The notes under the pieces: model-generated
What the model saw: the letters and a program-made list of their open reading frames with translations, nothing else
The model's database searches: none
What the model was told of the DNA's origin: nothing
Program-made: the position numbers and the translations under genes
Shown here: piece after piece, positions 22,526 through 35,200 of the stretch
Layout: every line of letters begins with the position of its first letter
Numbering within the stretch: the first letter of the stretch is position 1
Origin: Phoronis australis
Taxonomy: Eukaryota; Phoronida; Phoronidae
NCBI GenBank assembly: GCA_002633005.1
Contig: NMRA01000006.1
Coordinates: forward strand, 454,677-496,999
Direction: 5' to 3'
DNA length: 42,323 nucleotides

Positions 22526-23027
22526 ATCACGTGATTCAAGAATTGTCAAGGTTCGTTTAGATTTTGGAAAAGGAAATCTTTTCTAGAAACAAACTGGGAA
22601 TAACAGTAGATATTAAACAATATTCCTGGTTTTAAAGTGGAACGTTACATTTTGAATCGTTTTTATTCAATTAAGCATATTTCAATTACTATAAAAGATT
22701 TTCCATAAACACATAATTAATAAAAAATAGCGCCAGAAAGTTTGACACTGTGAGCAGGCTCCGAAAATATAAATCAATCCGAGTTACCTTTCTCAGTGGT
22801 CGAGACGCCCGCCGATTTTTAGTCCTTCAGCGATGAATATCAATTTGCCTTCGACTTAAGCAATTATTCCAGAAACGGATAGCCAAACTTCTACTACAGT
22901 GAATCATCCCATGAGACGCACATAGTGTTTGCATAGTGCGATTTGTGATTTGATAAATTGTTATTCGTATTTACTTCGTCTTGGTGAAACTCGACTAAAA
23001 ATCCAAAATAACTTTCAGAGAAAGTAA
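22526..23027 (+). repeat. Direct duplication, copy B (502 bp)
   Basis: Matches copy A over its whole length apart from an extra 87 bases at 22568-22654. That segment is bordered by ATTTTGG and ATTTTGA, consistent with loss from copy A by short-repeat deletion. No coding content. Confidence 0.95.
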
Positions 23028-26000
23028 AATGAGCCAAACCCACCAAAACACCTTTTCAAACAAGCAACAACCTATTTAACAGGTGACAATGGATGCGGCT
23101 TACCTAATTAATTTTCTAATAGTTATTTTAATTGCTACGAAAATTTTATCGACCTCATGATTTATTGGAATGCACGAGTGCGTCGTTTTGTTCTTTTCGT
23201 AGAATGAAGAAGGTTTTAAAATGGACGAAAATATACTATTTACGGCATCAAATTCAAGATCAAGATGTGGGTAAACTCTCTTTCCTTGTCAGGTTCTAAG
23301 TCCTGATTTAGAAATGACTGACACTATTTACGCACTATTTACGCTCAGTGCAGCTAGCCTAGATACCTCTCAATCGACGCGAACATCGATTTTGGCATCT
23401 AAATTTATTTTTGTTTAATTTTGTGCGCGCTTATCTATAGCGCTGAAAGACGATTGCCTTGATTTAAGATTAAAAATGGAACACAAAAGCGACGAAACAC
23501 CCGCTTGGGGAAGTAGTCTATGAGTGGTGCAGCTTCTAAAGTAATTAAACATGGGATTAGTTAAACCCCCATCGGAACGTTGTATCTCGCCAATGGCTGA
23601 ACGGATCCATACTAAACTTCACGTGATGCACAGTTCTCAAAAACGTGACTAGGATTTGTTTTTACAGTGCTCCACTTTTTAATGAAAGGTTCCCAAAAAT
23701 AGGAAATCTATGATTTTCATGAAAAATTCAAGAGTTACGTATAACGAAAATGAAAGGTAAATTTAGAAAACTTGAGAAACATTTTTTGGATTACATCCCG
23801 AACATTTACATCAAATGTAGTTTCTTCATGTGACTGATGCACCTTTCTTTTCTTCTAAATTTTACTAAAAACATGGCCACGTAACCCAATTAATGTCAGG
23901 TTGGTAAAAAGTAGAAAATAAAATTTTACAGACTACTTTCAGAAAATACACGACTTTGCGGAGTTAAATTTCGTTGTTATTAGGTATTTCCAGTCGATAA
24001 GTTCCTACTTTACCTCGTAACATAATTTTTCATATACATGTATGTAATGAGTGTATTCGCATGTTTGTTTAGATTTGCTCGAAGCCCTGAAGCAGACTTG
24101 TGCCAAAGCAAAACTTTGAAACTGCTAGAGCTTCTAAACTGCGCATGCTCTGTTCACGAGTTGTTGTAGTATACCCACCAGGCAAATTTGCTCACATTAA
24201 GTCATTGTTATTGCAGTTAGCTCCAAGCAAGACCATGTCTGCTGATCCATGCAACCGGGTTAGTGTCAGGGTTCTTATTATTTAATGACTCTTTTAGTTA
24301 ACAACACAGCAGCGTGTTCATTACCAATCACTCGTGTATATGTGGGTTCCGCGTGGTACTGAATGAATTATTTACCTCGATTGTCTGTTATTTTTGACTT
24401 CGACTAGAATCAGATGATTTATGTAATTGGAAAATTGTTCATTTATAGGGTATATAATCTCTTTTTATCGCTCATTCAGTCATGACGCGCCGTTGTTAAT
24501 ACGCTTTGCTGAAGGCACTAGAAAACGCAAAAAACACCCAGTTAGTTCGAGCATTGTATGCAAGTATTGCCAAACAGACGACTACATTTAACGGGGCCTT
24601 CTATGACACCTACATGAAGAATTGTCTTAAGCCAACATATTTCGAAGTCATTTTTTACAGCTCAGGTCATTTTGTTGCACGATTACCAATGAGCTTTCTG
24701 CTGGATGTATAATTTTCACAACTTACGGTTCACGTGTTTATAATAAATGACACAGTGGGCCGAATTCAAAGCCTACGGTTCTAATCTTGTTTGATTAAGA
24801 AAGGCAAACAACAGAATAATGTTTTCATCAACGTAAATATAACACCAAAAACGTTCTTCATTGATTCAATTAAGGAATCCAGAGTTTATCACATTTAATT
24901 TACAAGATTTCTCCGGTCAAAGCAAGTACTTCTGCGCAAATCAAATCACAGGTGAGGGATTTAAACTGTCATTTCCTTGGGCTATTTCGTTTGATTAATT
25001 GAGAAAACACTAGAAGACGTCACGGTAATACCTAAACGTCATGACTGACATGCAGGATTTGATAAGTACAGGAAAAAATCAGCCCAGGTTCGAAATGTGA
25101 GAAGTGATTTTCCATAAGTTCTCAGTCAAAATTTTCACATTTTTAACCTAGAATTTTCACACAAAAATCTGAGGATATGGCTAAATTCGGCATTTCTGGC
25201 CGCTCCCTTGTATAGTGGCCGCCAGTGAGCGATTGACACTGAATTTCACTTTTAAAACTTAATCGGTAGAGAGAAAAGGAATCATGAAGAGGGTTGGAAT
25301 TTACTAAATGTTTCCATTTGTGGGATCTGTAAATTGATGAAACTCGTTGAGCATGTATTCTAAACTAGTAAAATTAATGGAGAGAGATAGCACCGTTCAG
25401 ACATTTCAATTTACTTGTTAATCCAATATTGAAATAGATATCAAAATTCACACCTGTAAACTTTCGAGTTAAAATCATCACCTTTATTATTTTCGATGAG
25501 GCTTCACTCAAAATGCATGCCTAAAATTGATAGCCTTTTGAAAGCCTCGTTTAAGAGAAATTATAATATCAATTACAAACAGATGACAATTATTGTATTT
25601 GTTCACAACTAGGAACCAACCTCTCATACAAATAGTTCATAAACGGTAATTGGTAAGAAATTTTGTTAAAACGAGAATACAATATAACTAAGAATTTCAG
25701 TTAACACAAGCACAAAATGAAGGAAAATTATTGTAAATTACATTTCGGCTAAAAACTTTAAGACAAAACTCCTTGAAATTAAACTGTAAGAACATTTATA
25801 TCCTGTTGTAATACAAGATTATACAATCAAAATTAATGAACATGTAATTTTGTTTTGCACGCAGCATGGAACACATGATATTAAAGTCGCGACAAATACT
25901 TGGTTACAAAATCAAATAACACATAAAACATAAAATTTTAACTGACTTGTTGAATTGTACATGTACATGTGGTCTAGGCGAGGCGTCAATAGCCCAGGGG

Positions 26001-26054
26001 TGTACAACTAGGACTTTACATTACATCCAGGTGTACAAGAAAAGTAATTCTTAC
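23028..26054. other. AT-rich non-coding stretch
   Basis: No gene seen. Short frames at 24100-24285 and 24506-24712 look random. A donor-like TTAG/GTAAGC occurs on the minus strand near 23103. Confidence 0.45.
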
Positions 26055-26139
26055 CTGTGAGTAATTACCAGCCGTGACGTTCCGTATCCCACTGTCTTTT
26101 CTAATAGAACTACAACACTCCCCGCTACTCGCATTTATA
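26055..26139 (-). promoter_or_regulatory. Candidate core promoter and first exon (SKOR?)
   Basis: On the minus strand TATAAAT lies at 26139-26133. About 80 bases downstream is a consensus donor, CTCACAG/GTAAGA, with the last exon base at 26055. A start site 25-30 bases after the TATA box would give a first exon of about 50 bases. SKOR is the only minus-strand gene below it and needs an upstream exon with a free donor, so the fit is attractive. It would imply a first intron of 8.2 kb. Chance cannot be excluded without transcript data. Confidence 0.35.
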
Positions 26140-27290
26140 GTCGTTTCACTGGTAAACAATCACTTGTCAATAGGTAACGATTACATTTCAGCGCATCATC
26201 CCCGAAGGCTTATTGTTACGCGAAACATTTGGATTATTAATGCAGACGACAGCCACAGAGTAGCTGGTCCTAATTGGTTATTTTTGCGCATGGGTAATGT
26301 AAAGGTGGAATTTAATTGGGCATTTATACTAGCTTATAAATATATGAAATTGTTAAGAGCTAGTTTCTCAAAGGAAACTCAGTAGAAAATTTAGTTTGAG
26401 TTTATAATTTCGGGTAAACTTGGTAATATTATTAATAGCGGGCGAGAGCTCTCCTAATGGTTACACGTAAAAGGACGCCAATTGTATCGCGACCCACATC
26501 TACCGCTTTGCAAAAGGTACCCACTCGACCAAGGGCTTTAACGCTAGCAGGTACCAATTTGACACGTTTCTTGTTTAGAATAACGACAAACATGAGGGTC
26601 TTCGTTTGTGAATGTTGGACATTTAGAAAGCATCAAAGCGTTTTTGTGATCACGCTGATCTCACGATTTGTTATAGACGCCAATCCATAATTAACGTGGA
26701 ATTAGCACATTTTCTTCGGCACGGTTTTTCGCTACATTGACCTTGGTATGGAATTTCAAATAAACCTTAAGTTCGCCCTGACGGTATTTAGTACACAAAC
26801 AAACACGAATGTTGCCAAAGTTAGAGGCAGGCAGAACTTTTAAGCAATAGCTCGAAGCACATATAATGACAATCAATCCTTATCGTTTCAGTCCAATTAA
26901 ATGGCATAGCACCGGATAAGTGCCTATGACACCTTACACATTGCCGGCGACTGCGCAAAAATTCGCATTTATTAAAATCAATTTAGCAACGATTATTTCC
27001 ATTAAGCTAACTGTTGATTTGGTCACAATTTAAAACACCATCTATAAAGGGTAAAGTCTGAAGACTATTTCGCCGTTTTACCGTCATACTAGTATCCAAA
27101 GTCCCAGATCAAAAAGCGGTCAAATTACCCCGGGAGCCATTTCGGTAATATTATCACAATCAAGCGAGTGGTAAAGAGCCACGCTACGTATTATCGCATG
27201 CCGTGCCACCTGTTAGCGGTACAGTCCCTTGGCCAAGTGGATACCTTTTGTTCCAGACGTCTCATGGCTACCACCATTAACCCATCGAGG
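26140..27290. other. Non-coding stretch
   Basis: Plus frames at 26074-26385 and 26457-26690 have no domain, signal peptide or splice context that I recognise. Confidence 0.45.
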
Positions 27291-27399
27291 CGCATGCTCG
27301 GCTGACGAAATTTCCGGATTTTGGTTGGAGACGCATGCAGCTGCTAGCGCATTTCCGGATTTCAGTTGGAGTACGCATGTTCGGCCGATGGATTTTGGG
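27291..27399 (+). repeat. Tandem repeat, 41-42 bp unit, 2.6 copies
   Basis: Units begin with CGCATG at 27291, 27332 and 27374. Each full unit also contains TTTCCGGATTT and GTTGGAG at the same place. The array is GC-richer than its surroundings. Confidence 0.85.
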
Positions 27400-28921
27400 C
27401 TTAGCTTCCCTTATGTTCATTTGTAGCCTCTTCTTATAACAAAAAAACTTAACTGGTGAGATAATGGCGACGCATCGGCAAAAATTCTCGCATCGATTTT
27501 TTACTTTCGAAATATTAAAAAAGTAGGGAAGTTTATGATCGACAGTCATCGAAAACGCTCGCATACATTGTTCAATGGTAAAAATAATTTTCTGTTCTTT
27601 TTGGTAAAAATGTCCGCTAGCAGTTTGAACGTGACTCAACGTTTTCTTCGTTCAAGCCTCTATTCGCTTGTGTAGAATAACAACTGAAGGCGTAAGCAGT
27701 TTTCTGTGTGCTAAAAACGATATGGTCAACGATACATTGTGAGTAAAATTCTACTCTTTTATTTCAAGGTGAGTTAGTTAATTGTTGTATAAATAGACCT
27801 TTCAATCTCCTACTTTTTCATCAGGGTCACTGCACGTTGTGTTATGTTAAAACACGATATGTAGGTCAAACATACAAACCTACCGTATCTCCAAATGTAT
27901 GTTGTTTAAGTTCACACCAAAACCATTCCAACATATAAAAACAAGCAACCCGCCGTGTTGTAAAGTTTCACTAGCGAAACTAGGATTACAAATGGGTGAC
28001 CCCACTCATTAGCATGCAGAGGTTTGGAGATGTCCGGGACGATTTTTTATTGGATATTCCTATCTTTATTCAACTGTATGGACCCTAGTACTAAGAAAAG
28101 TAAAAAAGAAACATAAGAAACTATTCAATTTGACTACAAATCAGTCACAATCTCAAAATGTTTATTCGTAGTGATTGGATGCCCCCGGATGTGGATGCCA
28201 GAGGCCATTGCCCCGTTGCCTCCCCCCCCTTCTGCACGCTACTGGCCTCACCCTAAGCTTGAGAAAAATGATCACGTAAATCCTTGCCTTCAAGTACTTT
28301 AAAATACTAAATAATATGTGTTAAAACTTGATTTGGACCTAGAATTGTAAAAACCCGGTAGCTATGGTGACCTTCATTTATATCAAAAAAAGAATTTGAC
28401 ACCAAATCAGTCTAGTCTAAATTTACTCCCAAGTGCTGTTCCTTCAACACGTAATAAAGCGTTTTAAAATCAAGCTGAATCAAATATACGTTTTTCAGAA
28501 TATTATTTAATGCGCCAACAAAAATGAACGCCGCAGATGAAAAACGCAAACAGATGCAGGGATGTAAATTGCGAAATGTTATTTCTGGTAATGTCTCTCG
28601 ATAAGTGAATCTCTTTATATGTTTTACACTAGTGAAAGCAAAGGGAACAGTATCCTTATTATCTCAATCTAGAAATGACATAAGCAATTTAAATCGCCAT
28701 GTACGGGAACGTGCCAGATAAAGTTAACTCATATATTTTAAAACTGAAAACCACATTTAACACTTGGCCCTCACAAATTTTTCTTCCTCATTCAAACAAG
28801 AAACGCTCTCCATCAGCCAAAAGAGTCTTAAGCTAACGAGGCGCTCTTTTGAAAGTACGCCAGAAATGATAACACGTGAAGAGGGGCCATATTCGGATGT
28901 TTAATGTCAAGGCACTCGTAG
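27400..28921. other. Non-coding stretch
   Basis: No gene seen. The 120-codon minus frame at 27277-27639 overlaps the tandem repeat and has no known domain. A near-palindrome GTTTCACTAGCGAAAC is at about 27965-27980. Confidence 0.45.
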
Positions 28922-29005
28922 ATGACGCAATTTGGGCTCGGAAACAAGAATAGACATGCCGCCCCACTGGGTCCAACACGTCATAATGACGTCAAAGTGA
29001 CGTCA
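28922..29005. promoter_or_regulatory. Cluster of CRE/ATF-like sites
   Basis: Two exact TGACGTCA palindromes at 28987-28994 and 28998-29005 start 11 bases apart, one helical turn. A CGTCA half-site precedes them by a few bases and TGACGCAAT lies at about 28923. Binding is inferred from motifs only; there is no evident gene next to it. Confidence 0.35.
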
Positions 29006-31244
29006 GAAGATTCGTCGTTATTATTACTAGTATTATTATTTCCACTCGTTTATGCAGTCATACAGGAGAAATATAATCATGCAATCAGCGTTTGGTTTTC
29101 TTAATCACTTTCATCCACACATTTACACATAGGGCAATGATCATCCACTAAACTTTAAGGACAATACGAATCTATCCGTCACTGGATTTTACATAATCAG
29201 TTTTGGTTAAAATATACCTTTCCCACATTTCAATATTCGAAAAATTTAGTTGTTCTACGCACGAGAGACGTTTTCTTAATTTCCCACGATAAATATGATA
29301 TTTGCCGAGAGTCAGTGTTAGATTTAAAACATCGGAAAACACCGAAAAGAGCGCCTGGATAAAACGAGATGTAAGTTGCGTTCACTTAATGATTAAATGG
29401 GCGACAACGCACTCTACATGCAGGTGTCGAGGGCGTATACTACGCCTGTATGCTATTATAGCCAGTTGTGTAATTTATTAAAAATTGACTACTTTAAATT
29501 ACATTCTCCTCTGACATTAATATGATTGCATTCACAAACATAAAGCAATCGGACGATTAGGCCTTTTAAACGCATTGTTTACTTAATTATTTACAACTAA
29601 ACAATTAAGTCGACCTGTTTCCAATTAACCTAATTATAGTTAAGTTGTTTCAGTTAACTTTATTACAGCTAATTGTTGGTCAAACACATGCACACACATG
29701 GTTAGCACGAAGGAAACTTGTTGGAGGTAACTTTTCACTAATACGTTAAGCCGAAATCGAAAATTTCAAAATGAACTGAAGTTAAAAGCGTCCAGCCTTT
29801 CAGCTGAAACAAAAATTAATTCGGTCTTGTCTTTTGTGCTATCATGCGAAATTAGGAGAAAATATAGCTGCCGTATAAAGGACTAGGCAAAGGGTTGAAA
29901 CCCATGACATGAATTAAGCAATGCTTTTCACATATGACGCTGCCAGTAGACGCGGGTAATATTTCTAACCGATCGCCCACGGAGGTGAGGGCTATCTCGA
30001 GAGCGTTCCATTAACCTATTTTTTTGCGAGAATAGCAAGATCTCACAAAGTCACGCTAGTGAAAAGCTAGTGTTTTGCGTGTATGCTCGGAAGCTTACCT
30101 GCCTATCCTAGCAAAAAGGCTCTCGCTGGTGATTGGTCGGTGAGGCTGAGGTATTGAGATTCAATTCAGTGTGTCTGTTTCGTAAGTGAAGACCTTTTGC
30201 CGCAAGTGTAAGCTAATGTCTTTCGATCTACGGAACCCAGCCTAGATACTTGGATTTACCGGAATTCTCTGATTGATGTTTCGATCATTAGATAGTTGGA
30301 CTCGTGAGATGGGCTAGACCATTTTCAGAAGATAACTCGAAGGACATTTTACGTATCTTCATCAAATCTCCATAATATCCAGATGGGTCAAAAGTTGTGA
30401 TTGTGAAAACCTCAGTTAGTCTCTGTTTTATAAAAAAAACGTGGTTAATATGCTAATCTGATGCCGTGGTATGAGTTTCTGACTTTAAAAAGTTACTTTT
30501 TGTTAAATTTTGGCAGTTTGAATAAATGTGAAAGTGCACATGAAATGTCCCAATTAATTCCCGGTCAGTTGGTGGCTTCGAATGGAGTAACTAGTCAATT
30601 CTAAAATCTAGTTCTTTCGTAATATCTACCCTAGACACACCTCTCGTTGTTAGGCAGTCAATAGGATGCCAGGCACATTTTTAAAAGAACTTCTATGAAA
30701 AGGTGATTGTTTCGATTTTTGAGTTACCTAAAACTAAAACAAATAGGTAACCGAACTTGGCATGAAATTACGTTATTGAATCAGTCCATGTAAACGTTTT
30801 TTATATCTTTGTATACGTCCGTATTCCACTAGAACCCGAACACATCCCATTATTGAATATACACGCTTGATCGCGTCTCATTTACAACAAATGAGTCTAG
30901 TTAGTTCTATAACACAGAGCTTTTCCGCGGGGATTTGGCATCATCCGTTTGTTGAGATTCCAGGAAAGACTCGTGATATCGTAATCAATTAATAGCAATA
31001 AAATTAACGTGATGATCAAATGATTTTTCACTGTTCAAACGCCCTTATGTGTTAAATACGCATGTCCATATAGCGCGTGCATAGAATAGGTTTTAGTTAA
31101 CCAAATTAGTTCTGTGTGCTGTTTCATCAGAGGCATTCACTAGAAACCGTATGCGTAGTCTAACACCCGGTGTCGGCAAAGCCAAGGAGAAACTATGCAG
31201 ATCTCACTTAGTTTTTCCTGGCGGTGTATATGTCACCGGGTGGA
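29006..31244. other. Non-coding stretch
   Basis: No gene seen. About 29570-29690 is dense in TAATTA and AATTAAGT-type blocks, partly in inverted pairs (TAAACAATTAAGT against GTTAAGTTGTTT). Confidence 0.45.
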
Positions 31245-31362
31245 GTTCAGTAGCTGTCTCGCGGCTAGAAAAAAATAGCCAATATTACGTGCTCTCATTT
31301 AAAATACATGGCAATATCTCGCGAAATCTTGTTTTTCGAGCGAGGTCTTAGCGTTACTGAAC
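31245..31362. mobile_element. Short MITE, copy 1 (118 bp)
   Basis: Ends are GTTCAGTA on the left and TACTGAAC on the right, with GCGAGGTCTTAGCG next to the right end. The interior block ACGTGCTCTCATTTAAAATA and CGGCTAG match copy 2 at 32168-32291. It has no coding capacity; the family is unknown. Confidence 0.65.
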
Positions 31363-32167
31363 TATATCCTGTATTTGGTGTAGGCCTACTTCTATCATGT
31401 TGCCAAAATGAAAAGTGCTACACATCACTAGAGAAACTTTAATCTGTTTCGTGTTTTGGTCCTTACAGCTTTCGCTGTCTCCGAAAAAGGAAGCGATGCT
31501 TTGAAAAATGATAAAAAATACAAAACACACAGTGTTCAGCCCAAAACCACCACTTTCATGCCATTGTTCGACACAAACCAACATTAGATCCTGCAAACAA
31601 ATATACTACACATTCCGCAAATGTGGTCCAAACGTACTGCCGTTCAACCAGTTCTTGCAATTCTGGGTTGTTTGATGGCTTCTTGAAATCACAGCAATTC
31701 CTTGGTCGCTGAGCAGCAATGCAACAATGCTACAGGGGTCACCATTTTGAAGGAAAGTCTATCTACAGCCGAGCTAGTGGACTTTTCTCATTCACAACAT
31801 GTTCACAAATACAAGCAAACCAGATACACTGAACCTGCTAGAAATGCCTGCATCAAATCTGCCGCCAAACCTTACCTACCCCCAGACATTTACAGGCAGT
31901 ACAAATTTCCCGCGGCTACAGTCTAACTGTAGGAGCAGCGCCATCTACCAAAACAGGAAGTGCCAATGGAGCATCTGTTTTCAAATTTGAATTTCTCTGC
32001 TTCTTTATGGTAGCAGACGTATTTCATAATTGCTGCTAGTGTTTTGGAGAAAGGCGGGAACACGAACAATCAAGTTATTCGGATTGATAAAATAAAGCCA
32101 AAAGCAGTCGCTGGAGCGCATGCGCAACAGATGTGGGGTGCCTCTTCCCGGTCGACACCGGGCGTGC
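31363..32167. other. Spacer between two MITE copies
   Basis: No gene recognised. Frames at 31354-31596 minus and 31702-31990 plus look random. GCGCATGCGCA, an NRF1-type palindrome, occurs at about 32118. Confidence 0.45.
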
Positions 32168-32291
32168 GTTCAGTAGACGCTAGGACCTACGCTAGGACCT
32201 AGCTAAAACCTAGTCAAAGTCACGTGCTTTCATTCAAAATACACGGCAATATCTCACGTAGCTTTTTAGCGAGGTCCTAGCGTTACTGAAC
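32168..32291. mobile_element. Short MITE, copy 2 (124 bp)
   Basis: The left end GTTCAGTAGACGCTAGGACC and the right end (reverse strand GTTCAGTAACGCTAGGACCT) are inverted copies of about 22 bases. A second CGCTAGGACCTA unit follows directly at the left end. The interior CACGTGCTTTCATTCAAAAT matches copy 1. No clear target duplication. Confidence 0.7.
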
Positions 32292-35200
32292 GGGAGGCAG
32301 TTTTGCTCCTTACCTAGCCACCAGTAGTTTGCCTTGGACCCCCATTGCCTCTAGTTTGATGGCTCCGTCTCCCATGTGGACAGAGTTCATGTCTTTGCTA
32401 ACTCTCAGAATCACTATATTCGTTTATTTCTTGAACTAAGGTGACATAAATGGGATGACACAATTAAGCAATGAAATAAAATTCAAAAAGTATGGCGCAC
32501 TTGTGTATTTCGAATCTTCAATTGTACTTTAAAGAAGAGGGAGACTTTTAAAAGATGCTTTTGATACACACTTTTGATTTTAGTAATGTTAAGCAAAGGC
32601 GTTAAAAGTAGTTGTGCCCCACATAAGGGAGATTAGTCGGAGAAGGAACACATATTAGTTTCCGTTTAATCCAAAATGCATTGGTATTGTTTAGGCTTAA
32701 ACAATTTATGAGGAACCGACGGGTTAAAACACAACAAAGAATTGGTAATGAAATAGACTATTTCGATTGAAATGCAGTTCTGATAATTTACCAGATGATG
32801 ATTCTTTCATATTTATTATTGACGAGTGGTTTTGTACTTTGTCTGTGAACCATTAATTATGTGAGAGGTTTAGTGTTTCGCACGCGCGACCCCTTTCAGC
32901 AAGTAAGAGCAGCAATTATCGAAAGTGAATTCTAATGGGTATTCCATCAATTATTCAGTTCTGTTTTGACTGGAATTGTGCCGGCTAACAACATATAAGT
33001 ATAATATTTAGATAAAATTTATTATTAAATGTGTATAGTGATTTCTTAAGCACCTAGAAATGGGGGCTAATTCATAGCGATCTATTCTGTATGAATTTAT
33101 TAGAACAGAGATTTAGAGTGCCCATGGAAACTTGTGCCGTTTTCACACAATTATTTTGATACTATCTGTTGAGTTAATGCAAGTTAAAAAATTGGCAAAA
33201 CCCTAAAAAAAATTGTGAGCCGCCGGACTTTTGCATACGCTAAATATGCTTCACAGGAAAACATTCAGCGTAGCACTGAAGCAGGTTTTATTAAGGAATG
33301 ATTGATTTGTGAAGTTTTTTCCAACAAGTTTCAATGCAAAGTGACGAACATCATGTACACCGGGAAGCTGTAGTGCGCTCGATTCCTGATAGTAGCACCT
33401 CAAACTTAACCTGAAAGCATCTTGAAAAACAATAAAATATCATGCATGTATGATAAAGTTCAAGAACCTTGTCCCCAAATAAATCCGTGTTCGCTATCAA
33501 ACTAGAACAACTGCACATTACTTGTTTGACATATCTGTTCGTTGCCTCATCAAGTGCAAGAAGTGTTTATGCAATTCTGGTTCTCAAACCTGTTGAAAAG
33601 GCTGAGAACAATACGGCCCCGTGGTATCGTTTTCCGTATTGCACTCCCGGGACTACTTTAACAGGGTCCTTTGACATGGAAAGTTAAAATGGTAGATCAA
33701 ATGAATGTAGACTGGACGTCGTTATCCGCTTCGATCATCAAACTTTCCCAAAATAGTTCGAAGTAATAAAGTTGTTATTTAATTATCTTCAGAAAATGTT
33801 ACTAGGTCAATGCACAATTGCCGCTGTTTTCATTTTTGTTATCTCTTTTTAAGAACTCAGGCTGAATCGTTATATTAAAAACTTTTCTTTTACTGGAGAA
33901 AACTTTTAACATAATGCGCAAGTACATACATATAGGATGTGATCCGCCAAGTGAAGAGTCTGGCTGAAGTTTTCAAAAATATGTGGTATAAATACAAAAC
34001 GTACCTCGTTTGGTGTAGATGAAGTAATAATCCCACTTGACATTTTTCCACGCGGAATAATGTCTCGCCGAATATGACTTTATCTTCGCCACTCTCTGTA
34101 CGTTTTGTGTAATTACCCACATATAAACTTGCATGTCTTCGTGTGAATTCGCACGCTGTTGACTAAAAGGCGGGAATTCGTCATTAGGGTGTTGACTGCG
34201 ACTGCCTTCCAAAATAACTCCCTATTGTTTAAAGTAGCGTATTATGACCCCTAGTTAATGGAGTAATTACCCGCGCACAACATAACAGATCAAGTGAGAG
34301 GTACCCACAGTTTGGAGGCTCAAATGAATTTACATGCTGGCGAATTGTTCATTGACTTAGTGAATTCTCACCTTTGTTTGCTTCATATTCTACAAAACGA
34401 TTTGAAACCCAAAAGACGGGGTCCGGTCTTCTGCCTCCGGGCAAATGTTGAATAACCCTTTCTGTATGACAACCAACTCGTTTGAATTCTAAAAGCATCC
34501 CTACGGCAGGTGTTATAATGACTTGCGACACCACTATCAAAGTCACGTGCACTATTAAATATTTACTTTATACGCTGATTTATTGCTGATTAAACATTAT
34601 TCTTCACAAATTATATGCATGTGAATATAGCTACAACTGTTTTTCTTTATAAAATAGTGAAACTAATAAAAATATAACCACGAGCGTCGGTACCAAAATC
34701 TATCAAAATATCCCCCAGGTTTCGAGCTATGCGCTCTTTGTCAAGGTTATGATACAGACTGCCAAACAGATGAATGTATTTTAGTTTTAAAATTTTATCT
34801 TCTTATCCGTCGGTAATTGCACGGCATTCCAGTATCTATGTGATTCGTTTTTCTTTCCACATTTCTCAGTATTTCTGTTTCACTGTAGTTAAGACGACAT
34901 TTCCTCTAATTTAGGTATCTGAAAAAGCAAAATCTAACATGGGAAATTGTTAAATATTGATATGCTGCTGTATTTGTTTCTGAACATACCCTAGGCAGTG
35001 CGCGGTGTTTTATTGAAGAACAGTGAAATTATATCCTGCAAACAATCGGGGCACTACGGTAGTGTCAAGTGTAACTGATGCACCGTAGCCATTTATTGAG
35101 ACGCGAAAGCCAGGGATAGCGCAGTTAGTGGCGGTTGAGGTTTGGAAAGTATGAAGCGCCAATACAAAGGATTCTTAAGCGAGTACCTTTCTGCGCGTAG

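Noticed and set aside
26074-26385. 103-codon plus-strand frame
   Set aside because: No domain or codon pattern recognised, and it overlaps the better supported minus-strand promoter and donor.
27960-27985. GTTTCACTAGCGAAAC as an interferon-type element
   Set aside because: A single near-palindrome with one mismatched pair in AT-rich DNA is weak evidence.
29885-29915. GGGTTGAAACCC, B-box-like palindrome
   Set aside because: No A box or cloverleaf at the needed distance.
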